This document shows positions 23,640 through 33,595 of a DNA stretch of 64,000 nucleotides, piece by piece. Source of the stretch: Isoetes taiwanensis (lineage: Eukaryota > Streptophyta > Lycopodiopsida > Isoetales > Isoetaceae). The first letter of the stretch is position 1. The number at the start of each line of letters is the position of its first letter. Location: assembly GCA_021234155.1 (NCBI GenBank), contig JAJEKV010000031.1, forward strand, positions 15,706,885 to 15,770,884, read 5' to 3'. The position numbers and the translations under genes are program-made. The notes beneath the pieces were generated by a model. The model saw nothing but the letters and a program-made list of their open reading frames with translations, was not told the DNA's origin and made no database searches.

Positions 23640-24090
23640 CATTTTTGTTTGATAAAGTTGAATAGGTCCAGAGCATAATTGGGGTGAAATAGAGCTGCCC
23701 ATGTTTCCCCACTCTTTTTGGACTGTATATAGATGATCCCGGCGGTCTCTCCTCCTCCAGATCTTCTGATCCGGAGTCCGAGTCTGAGCTAGAGTCGGAG
23801 GACCCCGAGCTAGGAGATCTTCTTCTCCGGCTTCTCTTCCTTTGCTGCACTGTTCTGCCGGCTGGTGTTTCTGGCAATGGCACATTCTGATCCTGCCCTC
23901 CTGTTGCTGCTCCTGCCAGCAATGCCCTTATCTCATGAATGTCAGACCTAATCTGGGATAGCTCTTCCTCTGGTGTTTGTGCATCAAACTCTTGGTACAG
24001 ATTTCTTGGCTGGAAACGCCTTGGTGGAGTACGCTCTTGTTCACGTTGCCCTTGTTCCTCAACATTCCTAGGTGTTCTAGCTGCATGCAC
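23640..24090 (-). pseudogene. Unrecognised Ser/Arg-rich fragment, possibly gag-related
   Basis: A minus-strand frame starting at 24090 encodes about 150 residues before running into sequence adjoining the LINE fragment. It has a charged N-terminus, the stretch EEELSQIRSDIHEIRALLAG that could form a short coiled coil, then a basic run (RKRSRRRRSP) and a Ser/Asp/Glu-rich run. This resembles the low-complexity part of some retrotransposon Gag proteins, but I see no zinc knuckle. It lies downstream, in the minus-strand sense, of the two genes of the LTR element. Function unknown. Confidence 0.3.
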
Positions 24091-24357
24091 ATTAGATTGA
24101 ACTCTAATGATTAGTTATTTGTTTGGGTTGTTGCACTGGTTTGTTTGATGATGCAATTGTGGGGGCAACATTATATGTTAAGAAAACATAGTTAAGGTCA
24201 TGGTTTATATTCATAGATATAAAGCACGAATTCATTAGTTGGAGAAATTTGGAATTCTTGTTGACCTCCAAATAGGTTGCAATGGCCATATAAAACGCAA
24301 AAAGTTCTTCATGCGAACCATATTGGTGACCCAAAAACATGCTAAAAAGGTTGCACA

Positions 24358-24372
24358 GATCGCGACCGCGAT
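24358..24372. repeat. GATCGCGACCGCGAT palindrome
   Basis: A copy of the palindromic motif family that is clustered at 57.3-63.5 kb. Two degenerate relatives lie at 24634 (AATCGCTGTGGCGATTTGCT) and about 24690 (TTTCGCTATGGCGATTT). The first is followed by TTGAGC, as are many of the copies in the right-hand cluster. Confidence 0.7.
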
Positions 24373-24896
24373 GTATTTGCATCAACACAACCAAAATATT
24401 TGTTTTTTTAAGGCATATTCATCATATATGGCATGTTTTATGATATATATATTGCACACGTGAGCTCCCAAAGATCGCCATTGCAATCTATTAAAACAAC
24501 ATGGGTGCAAAATAAGCACCCAAAGACCAAATCAAATTTTTATTTTATAAATTTTAAAGCTTTATACAATATTGAAAATACTAAAAAGAATACAATTTTT
24601 GAAAAAGAAAAACATTTTATCTGCTCAACAGAATCGCTGTGGCGATTTGCTTGAGCAAGCATGAAGTTTGTGATGATGAGGTTTGTGCTCACGGATTTCG
24701 CTATGGCGATTTAGTGGATCAAGAATAGACCCATAGAAGCAACCTTCTGGAATTCGTACGGACATGCTTTTCTGCATCAAGAATAGACTGCGAAGTTTTT
24801 TCCTATGGAATTGATAGGATGATAGACCTGGATAAGAAAGGAATCGATTCAAAACCTAAATAATAGATCTGTATAAGAAAGGAATGAATTACAAAC

Positions 24897-25220
24897 CTTA
24901 ATTTTCTTACTCAAATCGAAGAGATAATCAAGATTGTCTGCTGAGGAGCCTCCGATGATCAGATTAATAATACAAGCTGATCTAATATCTTTCTTAAAAT
25001 TCTCATCCATATTGTCATTCCCCTGCAACTCTGTCTGTATGAACTCAATTTGATCTTCAATGTAATCATGACCCTGAAACTTATTTTGACCAGCAGCTCC
25101 AAATTTCATAGTCGTCTTTGCTATTTGGTACTGCTCATATGCATCTTGTTCAGTAGGCTTTGTCTTTTCCTCTGTATCTAAATTGAAGTTAAAAGCATCA
25201 TTCCTCAACCAAACCAAGGC
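24897..25220 (-). pseudogene. Orphan exon of an unrecognised gene
   Basis: A clean minus-strand exon: TTCATAG acceptor just before 25220 and a GTTTGT donor right after 24897. It encodes about 108 residues without a stop, including EDQIEFIQTELQGNDNMDE and ACIINLIIGGSSADNLDYLF. Upstream, in the minus-strand sense, a frame starting MDFRSVLSKALSRN at about 25384 may be a first exon, but it meets a stop at about 25276 and the link is not clean. No downstream exon is seen before the left end of the element. I do not recognise the protein. It is probably a gene fragment carried by the small element. Confidence 0.45.
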
Positions 25221-25891
25221 CTATGAATGATTTTTTTCCTCGCCCATCATTTAGCCTGAAAAGCTGCCATAGATTCATGGATTCTGAAGCGCAGCAGCTT
25301 CGTCAGGGTTTGATTTTGGTTGAAAACCTAGTTGAAGAGGATTTCGACTCAAAGCCTTGCTCAAAACACTGCGAAAATCCATGGCTTTTGCTAAAAATAG
25401 GGACCCCCAAAATTCTAATACACCCTGCAGATCACTCCCAGCGGAAATCACTCCTAGAGGAAATCCTCCCAGCGGAAACCTGTAGGGGATCACTCCCAGC
25501 GGAAATCCTAATAAACCTGCAAAGGAATCACCGCCGGAAGAGATGCTAGTTCCATGGGCGCCGGAGACATCTGGAGACATCTGCTGAAGACGCATCGAGC
25601 AGGGCATCTGGAGGTCCTGGCTTTTTGGCGTGCTACTGCCCATTCAAATCGAGTGGTTTTTAATATTAATGGTCCTAAACCACCACGCTTTTATTTGAGT
25701 TGTACCTTTATCCCGCCCACATTGGGGGGGACAAAAATTTGAATTAAAGGTGACCACTTTTGCTAGTGGTGGGCCTAAAGTGCTGCCCTTTAAATTCTCA
25801 AAATCCTGCTTTTTTCTCCATATAATGAATTCGTGCTTTATAATGTTGTTTTTACATTCAAGATATCAGAAAATTGAAAACATTTTTAATT

Positions 25892-27381
25892 CTATTCCTG
25901 GAATTTCTTCAAATAATTGGGGTTGTCCTCCAAAAATTTCTTGACTTGGGCTGTGCCGATTGTTCGCCCTAGGTTCCTGAGGATATTTGTTGCCGTGCCT
26001 CCTTGAAGTGCGGTCACCAAGTCTTCAATCCTCCTGTCCGAAGTGTAGGCCGCGGTAACTGCCAATCTGCCCTGCCGTCTATAGGGGACTGCGAAGTCAA
26101 AGATACTTAATGCTATCGTTCTCTTGACAAGGACGACATGATCGATGTTTGGGGCCATACGAGCATGACTTCCGAATCCCGAGAGAGCGATGAGCATGAA
26201 GACTCCTTCTTCACCCCGTAGGCTGAATTGGCGGTGTAAGCAATGGGAGGTAGAACCTAAGGGCTTTATCATGCCCTGCCTCTTTGCCAGATCTGAAGGC
26301 TGTTCTATGTCTTCTAGAGTACTCATAACTGGCAGTTACTCCATTTCTCTGAAGTTGCGGTACATGGAAGCTGTCAGGTTGATGCTGCCCTCAGCTTGTC
26401 GTGGTGCCGATGCCGATGTGCTAGGTAGGAGTGCGGACGTTGATTTTCCCTTGATTCCCATGCGCTCCTGAATTGCCAAGAACTCCTCTTCCGACGGCAA
26501 CTCTCGCTCAGCCATCATCTGTCTGATGCCGGTGTAGGCTTCAATATCTGTCGATGTCTGGCGGTGTAAGTTCTGGCTTCCCTTATGCTGATGGGAAAGT
26601 CTTGCGTTTCTCTGTCGATGAAGCCATCAAGATCAGGGTCTTGCCGTAGGAGATGCAAAAGTTCATCTACCCTGTAGCCCCTATCTCGGCACTCGGGGAG
26701 GTTCTTGATATCATGGAGGCTTAAGTATGCCTCTCCTTGTATAATCACTGGGGTCAAGCTTGTAATTCCTTGCCCAGGTGGTGGGGCTGTTCTTGTGGCT
26801 CTGAGCCCTTCTTCAAAACTTTGGAGTTGCTGCTCTGCTTGTTGCCTTTCCTGTACTAGGTCGATGTCTTCTGTGTCCGACTCGCGTCCTTCGTCTACTT
26901 CTTCCTCTGCCTCCTCGTAAGCAAGGCGCATCTGCTCCTCTTCAGCTGCTGCCATGGCCATGGGCTCGATGTCTAAGGGTTGCACAGAGGGTTCTCCCAT
27001 CTGGGTTTGGCCTCGATGAGATAGGAAGATGGCTATGGCTGCAGTATAAGAAAAATATTTCCTCCTATTGACAGATATAGACATATAATTAGGCAAGCGG
27101 TTCGCCTTGTTTTCTAGGTATTTATCTATATTGGGGATGTCTTGCAGGGCTGTCTTGAGGGCCATGCTTGGGGCAAAATATCCTATGCAGGGTGGGAACT
27201 CTACCGGAGATGGTCCTATCTTAGCATGGAACTCAGACATAATGTCTTGGTAGAAAGGGGTGGCATTGATGCTGGCTTCCACATCAACCTCCTTCTGAAA
27301 GACGACGAAGATGGAGTTGATGTCGGCCTCGGCCACATGAGCTGTGGCGCTGTACCATCACCTAAAAGCAGTAGTTGCCAT
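25892..27381 (-). pseudogene. Second gene of the LTR element, unrecognised, about 495 codons
   Basis: Starting from ATG at 27381, the frame reads MATTAFR, a TGA at 27360-27358, then a long open stretch to about 26530. A one-base shift near 26545-26560 leads to RQMMAERELPSEEEF. A TAA at about 26338 follows, then an open frame to the TAG at 25892. The N-terminal half is folded-looking (DINSIFVVFQKEVDVEASIN, RRKYFSYTAAIAIFLSHRG), the middle is acidic and probably coiled (EEEQMRLAYEEAEEEVDEG), and the C-terminal third looks globular (FMLIALSGFGSHARMAP, AAYTSDRRIEDLVTALQGG). I recognise no domain. Position after the H3-like gene and the primer site could suggest a Gag or capsid role, but no zinc knuckle, protease or RT motif is seen. 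It has its own TATA box and upstream hairpin repeats. The breaks mean this copy is inactive. Confidence 0.6.
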
Positions 27382-27490
27382 GGTATATGAGCAGCTGGGG
27401 ATATCAAATAGATGGGAAAGCGCTTTAGGGAGCTGGAAAAATGGCTTGGAGTGAGGAGCAAAGGTGTAGGATGCAAATGAGGGATGTGGT

Positions 27491-27499
27491 CTACTTATA
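27491..27499 (-). promoter_or_regulatory. TATA box of the second gene
   Basis: The minus strand reads CCTATAAGTAGACC about 110 nt before the ATG at 27381. AAACCCTAAAATTT (27523-27535) and AACCCTAATTTTG, telo-box-like motifs common in plant core promoters, lie just upstream. The same order is seen before the H3-like gene. Confidence 0.6.
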
Positions 27500-27673
27500 G
27501 GCAAAACCCTAATTTTGGGAAATTTTAGGGTTTGGGGAAAACCTATGATTCTAAGGTATTGCCATGCAAAAGACAGGATACTCATGCTAAGGAATACATC
27601 CTAAGGATCCTATTACCACAAATTTTGTCTAATTTGGAGAAAGTTAGGCCAAGTTATGACAATTTTAGTGTGA

Positions 27674-28155
27674 CCACTCACACAGTGCGCGAGGAGCAAA
27701 TCCGAACGTGGGCGGATTTGGTCTGGGCGCACTCTGTGAAGGGTGGGGCCTTGTTTGGGTCAAGGATGATGTCAAACATGCAAACTAAGGATAGAATCCT
27801 GCATATCTCGTCGAGATAGGTCGGACTGTGCCCTTACTTGCTTCATTTGGACAAGTTTTGGCCCAGTTTAGGGGTCGACCACTCACACAGTGCGCGAGGA
27901 TCAAATCCGAACCTGGGCGGATTTGGTCTGGGCGCATTCTGTGAGGGATGGGGCTCCATTTGAGTCTGGGTTGGCCAATTTCTACAATCTAAGGATCAAA
28001 TCCTACTAAACAAGGTGAGCTGAGTTGAATGGTGCCCTTACTTTCTTCATTTGGACAAGTTTTGGCATAGATCAGTGCTCGACCACTCACACAGTGCGCG
28101 AGGATCAAATCCGAGCCTGGGCGGATTTGGTCTGGACACACTCTGTGAGGGGTGG
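27674..28155. repeat. Three hairpin-bearing tandem repeats, about 205-bp period
   Basis: Cores lie at 27674-27746, 27879-27951 and 28083-28155. Each is a near-perfect 73-nt inverted repeat: CCACTCACACAGTGCGC pairs with GCGCACTCTGTGAGGGGTGG, and inside it CAAATCCG pairs with CGGATTTG, leaving a loop of about 8 nt. Between cores the sequence is only partly conserved (CTTCATTTGGACAAGTTTTG at about 27840 and 28048), so selection or recent homogenisation favours the hairpin. The block lies between the H3-like gene and the second gene, upstream of the latter's TATA box. A role as enhancer, RNA structure or protein-binding site is possible. Confidence 0.9.
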
Positions 28156-28294
28156 GGCCAAAAACACTGAGTTTTGCTCTAAATTTGTTAATTTCAAATG
28201 CAGAACTTAGTAATACACCCTACTTAAACATGATTTGACACATTAATTCAACAAAATTATAAATTTGTATTTACAAAAATTATTTACAACAGAC

Positions 28295-29508
28295 TTAATA
28301 GTATTCCTTCTTTATGTATTTAGCTAGCTTCATGTCCTTGGGCATGCATGTCACCCTTTTGGCACGGATTGCACACGCTACCGAGTCTTCAAAATGCTGG
28401 ACTATGTGCTGCTCGGCCGCCTCCTGTAGCGCGAGTAACATATCGTCTGTTACTCTCTTGGATTTGTCAAATTCCTGCAAAATTTCGCGAGTGAGTCTCG
28501 TGAAAGGGGCTCTTGGGATCAGCAAACCATAGCTCCTCTGGAAGTGCCGGACCTCTCGAGCAGCTCTTGCAAAATACGAGTCTGCCTTCCTCCTAATGGG
28601 CTTCTTCGGAGGTGCTGGTCTTTCTGGGGGCGGCTTCAGGGTGTTCTTCTTTGTTGGTCGTCCTCCCTCCACGTAGATGACTTTGTGCTCCTCATAATAC
28701 TTGGAGTACTCCTCGTACATTTTCATGTACTGGGTGTACACCTTGACCTTCTTCCTATACTCAAGCTCATGTTTGAGTACGTAGGACTCCCGCTGCGGCC
28801 TCGGCTTCTTTTTGTCTGCTGCCGGGTGCTTCGGTGATGGCCACCTTGGGTACGGGGGTACCTCTGCTACCTGTTCCTCCTCTTCATTTGCTGGGTTCGA
28901 GGGTCCGAGCCCTCACCTGGAGCGGGAACCCTCATCCCCTCATCTGACTCAGTGTCAGATGAGGATGGAGGCTTATCGGGCTCTTGCTCCCGAAGGACGA
29001 CGCCTTTGGCCGGCGTCGTCTTCAACTTGCGCCGGGTGTCCTTAGGCAGCGCAGGGGCTTTTCCCTTGTCTGCCTTCTTCTTCAAGTGCTCCTCCCTGCG
29101 CTTTCTCCTCTCCTCCTTCTTCTGCCTCCTCTCCTCCTTCTGTTTTCGGCGCTCCTCCTTCTCTCGTCGGCGCTCCTCCTTTGTCTTCTTTACTTCTGTT
29201 CCTTCGCCCTCCCGCTTTCTCTTCTTTTCCTTTTTCTCCAGCTTCTTGAGCTCTCTCTCGAGCTCCCTTCTCAGCTCTTCTGCAGCTTCCTCATCCTCGT
29301 GGCTTGGCTGCTTTTCTTCATGGTTCTGTGCCGGCTCCTCCTCCTGACGCTCCTGGAACTGCTCCTGGGCGTCTGTGTTGGGCTGAGCCTCCTGTTCTCG
29401 GCTGGCTCACTCCTGAGCCTGACGGGCCTTCTGTTGAGCTGCTAGCTCTTGGGCGCTGGTGTGACCAGGGGGCACTACGATCCGGGCAGTTTGTTTGGTG
29501 CGGGCCAT
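28295..29508 (-). pseudogene. Histone H3-like protein with long linker, carried by the LTR element
   Basis: The ATG at 29508 starts MARTKQTAR, identical to the histone H3 N-terminus through Arg8, then IVVPPGHTSAQELAAQQ. A TGA at codon 34 (29409-29407) interrupts. The same frame then continues through a Lys/Arg/Glu-rich, probably helical linker (KEERRRKEERRQ-type repeats). A one-base shift near 28900-28920 leads to an acidic and Tyr-rich stretch and finally, at about 28570-28297, a histone fold. That fold contains REVRHFQRSYGLLIPRAPF, LALQEAAEQHIVQHFED and CAIRAKRVTCMPKD and ends KKEYY. The fold is about half identical to H3 by eye. Loop 1 has the H3 length, but RHFQ and LLIP resemble CENH3. 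Canonical H3 is about 136 residues; this would be about 404 codons. Lys9/Ser10 are absent. It would act in chromatin. Two lesions make this copy inactive. Confidence 0.8.
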
Positions 29509-29609
29509 GTTTTGGTTTGAAGCAATCCGAGCTCTGGTGCCTAAAAATCGTCTTCTGGGACGAGCTGTTTGCTGGAGGCGCTGAGGACAAATGAGGAACC
29601 CTAATTTTC

Positions 29610-29618
29610 TATTTATAG
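29610..29618 (-). promoter_or_regulatory. TATA box of the H3-like gene
   Basis: The minus strand reads CCTATAAATAGAAAA about 100 nt before the ATG at 29508, an excellent plant TATA box. CCAAACCCTAAATTACC, a telo-box-like motif, lies about 20 nt further upstream. The gene therefore need not rely on LTR transcription. Confidence 0.7.
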
Positions 29619-29726
29619 GTAGGGGTAATTTAGGGTTTGGACCTGCAATTCCATATTAGGCCAATCTAGGAGGCATTAGTGTAGATATGAAGTGTACATT
29701 AGGTTTATTTAGCCAAAAAGCATCCA

Positions 29727-30012
29727 CCACTCACACAGTGCGCGAGGAGCAAATCCGAGCATGGGCGGATTTGGTCTGGGCGCACTCTGTGAGGGGTCAC
29801 CTCTTTTTGGGTCTAATTTTCAATTTATAAGGGGTTTCTTAGTGTTTAAACATACAAAACTAGCTAGAATCTAAGGGATAAGTTGAACTGCACTATTAGA
29901 TTAGCTAAATTATGCATCTAACTCGGTCAACATGGGTCCACCACTCACACAGTGCACGAGGAGCAAATTCGAGCATGGGCGGATTTGGTCTGGGCGCACT
30001 CTGTGAGGGATC
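29727..30012. repeat. Two hairpin-bearing repeats upstream of the H3-like gene
   Basis: Cores at 29727-29798 and 29941-30012 match the three cores at 27.7-28.2 kb: CCACTCACACAGTGC, then CAAATCCG, CGGATTTGG and CGCACTCTGTGAGGG. Spacing is 214 bp. Both are followed by a CACCTCTTTTTGG block. They lie between the primer-binding site and the H3-like gene, mirroring the layout before the second gene. Confidence 0.9.
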
Positions 30013-30213
30013 ACCTCTTTTTGGCCAATTTTGGTTGGGTTTTTGCTAAAACTTATTACCAACTTAGCATTAACCTATTGCTGCACTAGAAATTGGAAAT
30101 TTTTTTCCCAATTTTCGAGGTTCTTGCTTGGGTGGTTGTTCCCAAGACTGAAAGTCTACTGTTAGTCCTATGGAAAAATGATCAGTGCTCGATCTTGGAG
30201 TACCAAGATCAAT

Positions 30214-30225
30214 GCTCTGATACCA
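30214..30225 (-). promoter_or_regulatory. Primer-binding site (tRNA-iMet)
   Basis: The minus strand reads TGGTATCAGAGC one base after the LTR end, the standard plant primer-binding site complementary to the 3' end of initiator tRNA-Met. It fixes the orientation of the element: 5' LTR at 31832-30227, genes reading leftward. Confidence 0.9.
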
Positions 30226-30226
30226 C

Positions 30227-31832
30227 TGTGACGTCCCCTTCTACCTCTACGGTGCACACACCATATCAGAAGAAGGAGCATTCTTCCTGTCAGCCAAACT
30301 GGCAGGGGCCATCCACCTGACTCCACTCCCAGTGGAATGAGCCAGCAAGGGAAGAGTGGATGTGTCATTCACCCATCTCCCTTCGGGTCGATCTACTTGC
30401 GGAAGCGTGAATAAACATGAGCACACGATACAATATATCAATACAATCACCTCGAAGGGTGAACATATCATGATCATCACATATACAACAACATCATCAT
30501 GAACAACAACAACAAGGGTGATCCTACCCAGGGCTCAGACTCAAGGGGGTTTGACTGACGACTTGGGCCTCCAGAAGTCATTGCAGACAGAATTCATGGC
30601 AATAGATTTAGCTGGCATAGGAACATAGCTGAGTATAGTCCACTCCATCTGCCCCTCCTGTGCACACTTTGCAGAGTGGGTTGAAAAGTGTTGGGACCTG
30701 ACCGTAGCCTGCCGGGTACGTAGCCAAGAGGGCTACTACTGGGTTGCATCTCCCCAGCCCTGATGAGGCAGGAGGAGAGTCACCTCTCCCCCAGAGGCTT
30801 CCATGCCCAACACAGGTGGCTAGAGGGCCACTGCCCTTATTCGACTTGAACCCAATGGAGAGTGACGCATCACTCCACGGGTGTCGAGCTCATGCCTTCC
30901 CTATACGCAGTGGCAAGCCATTAAGCCTAGCTCACAGGGATCCCTGATAGGCTTTACACACCAGAGGGATCGCTTCTGTGTTGGGACAAGTACCCCATTG
31001 TCTGCCAGTCTGGCCCCTCTACCCACAACCCGGTGGGCTCCTGTGCACAGGCCGCAAGTAACTGGGAACTAGTAGGCTGCCTAGAATCATTTGCTACACA
31101 GGCTTTAGGCCTCTACCCCCCTTCCCAATACATGGAGGTCACAGAGTGAAATACCAACATCATCACCGAACTGAAATGAATAATATCATCTAATCTACCT
31201 ACCTAACATCCAAGGTTAGGTCCCTTTGTTAGGGCTTATGATCTTGGGATCTACAAGGCCTCTATGGCTGAATGAATATGCTAAACTAGCTTATTGCCTA
31301 GCCCAAAGGCGGCTTTGCACAACAGAATGACTAATTACCTGGTCCTCGACCTGCTCTAGATCCTCGGAATGCATCCATGCCTCTGATCTTGTTGAAAATG
31401 GATGCTACTCGGCGATCTGTTGTGCAAAGGCGGCTTTACAGAGCCTGGCAATGCGGATTTGGTTCTCAGCTTGGCCGGAATGGCTCAAGAGAACCCCAAA
31501 TGCGAAAGAAGGAAGGGAGCTCAAGGAAAACCCTAAATGCAAAGAGAAGAAAAGGTTTAGGTTTAAAGGGAAGCCCTTATATAGAAACCCTTAGGGTTAG
31601 GTTAAACATTGGCCAAATGGGGTTTAGCCATTTGGCAATGGGGTCCATGGGGTTAATAATTGTGTATGTTTATTTAACATGCACAACATTTGAAGTTGCC
31701 CCCCTAGGTGCAACTCTTGCCCCCTAGGTGCAACCTATTACGGCCACCAAGTACATGTCATCCGTGACATGGTCGGGTGATGTGGTAGTATAATATACAT
31801 ATTCAGGGCGTATATTATGCTGGAACATCACA
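30227..31832 (-). mobile_element. 5' LTR of the minus-strand retroelement
   Basis: The plus strand begins TGTGACGTCC and ends GGAACATCACA, so the LTR has the TG...CA boundaries and the short terminal inverted repeat TGTGA/TCACA. It is about 1.6 kb and is followed, on the minus strand, by the primer-binding site. The 5 bases after it are CATAA, but the matching flank of the other end is lost, so the target duplication cannot be checked. Relatives lie at 22038-22995 (direct) and 56264-56710 (inverted). No pol genes are found between the LTRs, so the element is non-autonomous or truncated by later insertions. Confidence 0.85.
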
Positions 31833-33451
31833 CATAATTTCAGAAATAGCAGCATGATTATGAAACCTGTACTTCCTCATGTACTTCTTATGTTGTACTG
31901 AAACCTAGCAGAGGAAGCGATTGATACAACACTCTCACATGTCTAACTTAAACCAGGGACACAGGTCCAGTTTATAAATCTAAAATTATAGCTGTGAGCT
32001 GGCTCAGGAATCATGGATACTATCAAATTAGTCATGCAAAAAAAGTTGTGGAAATTGCTTTGCTTAGAGCAAATCCTTTGAAAATATAACACCCATATCT
32101 TCTAAAAGTTTCGAATACATGTAACCAAAATCAAAGTGTTTGAACCCAAGGCATGCTATTTTTGACTAAGCATAAGAATGACTATGAAATCTGTTGCATT
32201 ATTGATTGAAGACTGCAATCCATTTTTGGGCCAGCGCATTCGTACACCAAATCACATGTAAACTTTTTTCCCTTTGAAAATTGAACATTATTTCTTAGCT
32301 GGGTGTTTTTTAGCGAGACTGTTCGGGCACGACGCTTACAATCACACTGCGAACAATATTTTCTAAATGTTACAAGACATTACTAATGCTGCATTACAAG
32401 ATTGAACTTTCTAAGCAAGCTATCCAAAAGTTGTATGGAACAAACCATACCTTCATCCTACCTAGAAATCAAGGTACCGAGACAAAATAAGCTTCTAAAG
32501 CCCCATGGTGATAGTTGGATGTGCAAGATTAATAGGAAGAACAACATTGGAACTTCTCAGCATCCAATGTTGGACTTCCCAGCAAAATTTTAGACATCTC
32601 AACTTAAACTTCTGCCACTTGAGACTCTAGCTCTTTCTTTTTCTGTGCATAAAACACTGGTATAGCTTGGTTAGATTCAACACCCCAACGAGAATATTCA
32701 TGTGGGTACCCTGTATAAGCCTTATCAGATGAACTTATCATAGAATCCATAATTTCAATGGCCTTAATGAAAGTCGTGTATGAAATCTAGTTCTCAAGCT
32801 TTTGAATTCTAATCATTTCTCATAGATTTTGTATCTCAATCTCAGAGATAAAGAATTATGAAATGCATTGTAGGATTATGAACTTGTCCCTTTTGGCACC
32901 TCAAAAGATATGAATTAAATCTCTTAACATATTGTGAAATCCAGCATGCATCCCAAGTTTCTGTCACTCAAAGACTCGTTCTTGTGGCTCATCAACCACA
33001 TCAAACCTTTCAAGGGATTCCTAAGAAATGTCGTCCCAAGTTGTTTCACCAATACTAGTTACAAAATCCAACCAAGAGATTGCTTCTTTCCCCTTGAAAC
33101 ATGTCCTGAATATAGCGTCCGAATTTAGTTTAAGATGAAGTTCAACTTGGGCTGCGCAACACACGTAAAAATTAAAGAAAATCACAAATGTGATATTTTG
33201 AACTAGAAAGTGAGCAAAGTTGCATGCATGGAAACAAAATATGTAACATAATACATGATTAGAACCGTAAGATGTGATATAATGTACAAAGTGTGGACGC
33301 AAATATTCTAAACAAATAATAGTAACTTCCATAAAACTTCGAAGAATTGCGATGGCAATTACTCCAAGGTCAAAACATTTTGTATTAGACTTTAAACTTT
33401 ATGTATAGTAAAATGTACAAGACAAATCATGGAGGAGATTCCCTAACAACA

Positions 33452-33595
33452 TCAGAAATTAACTTCTTGATCAGCTAGTTCATCTTCATCAGCAGCTTCA
33501 TCTTCCATCCTGTGCATCTGTTGTCGACCAATCTCCATCCACTCCTCCATGTCCATTTTTGTATAGCCGGACTTTTCACGCACGCCATGTTCCAT
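33452..33595 (-). CDS. Small acidic frame, possible orphan exon
   Basis: A 47-codon minus-strand frame beginning MEHGVREKSGYTKMDMEEW and ending in an acidic tail before TGA. The frame is open upstream to about 33613 and could be a last exon preceded by a CTAG acceptor. Codon use and composition look protein-like against AT-rich noncoding surroundings. I recognise no family and see no partner exons. Confidence 0.25.
   Translation of the reverse strand: MEHGVREKSGYTKMDMEEWMEIGRQQMHRMEDEAADEDELADQEVNF

Larger units (their letters stand above)
24218..25842. mobile_element. Small inverted-repeat element with a gene fragment
   Basis: The left end, TATAAAGCACGAATTCATTA at 24218-24237, is repeated in inverted orientation at 25823-25842. 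With a short mismatch the match continues over TGGAGAAA, giving arms of about 30 bp. The same terminal sequence (TATAAAGCACGATTTAATTA and following) occurs at 57084 beside the ParB/methyltransferase-like gene. No clear target duplication is seen. The 1.6-kb interior holds three copies of a GATCGC...GCGAT-type palindrome near the left end, a minus-strand exon (24897-25220) and a stretch of repeated ATCACTCCCAGCGGAAATC (25430-25540). No transposase is visible, so it would be non-autonomous. Superfamily not identified. Confidence 0.55.

Noticed and set aside
25892-26326. C-terminal part of the second retroelement gene as a plant RNA-virus nucleocapsid
   Set aside because: General resemblance only; I could not match any specific viral motif.
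22038-31832. Treating the two LTRs as the pair of one intact element
   Set aside because: They differ by about 20-25 percent while the genes between are only lightly damaged, the left LTR lacks a polypurine tract, and other elements lie between; they are likely separate copies.
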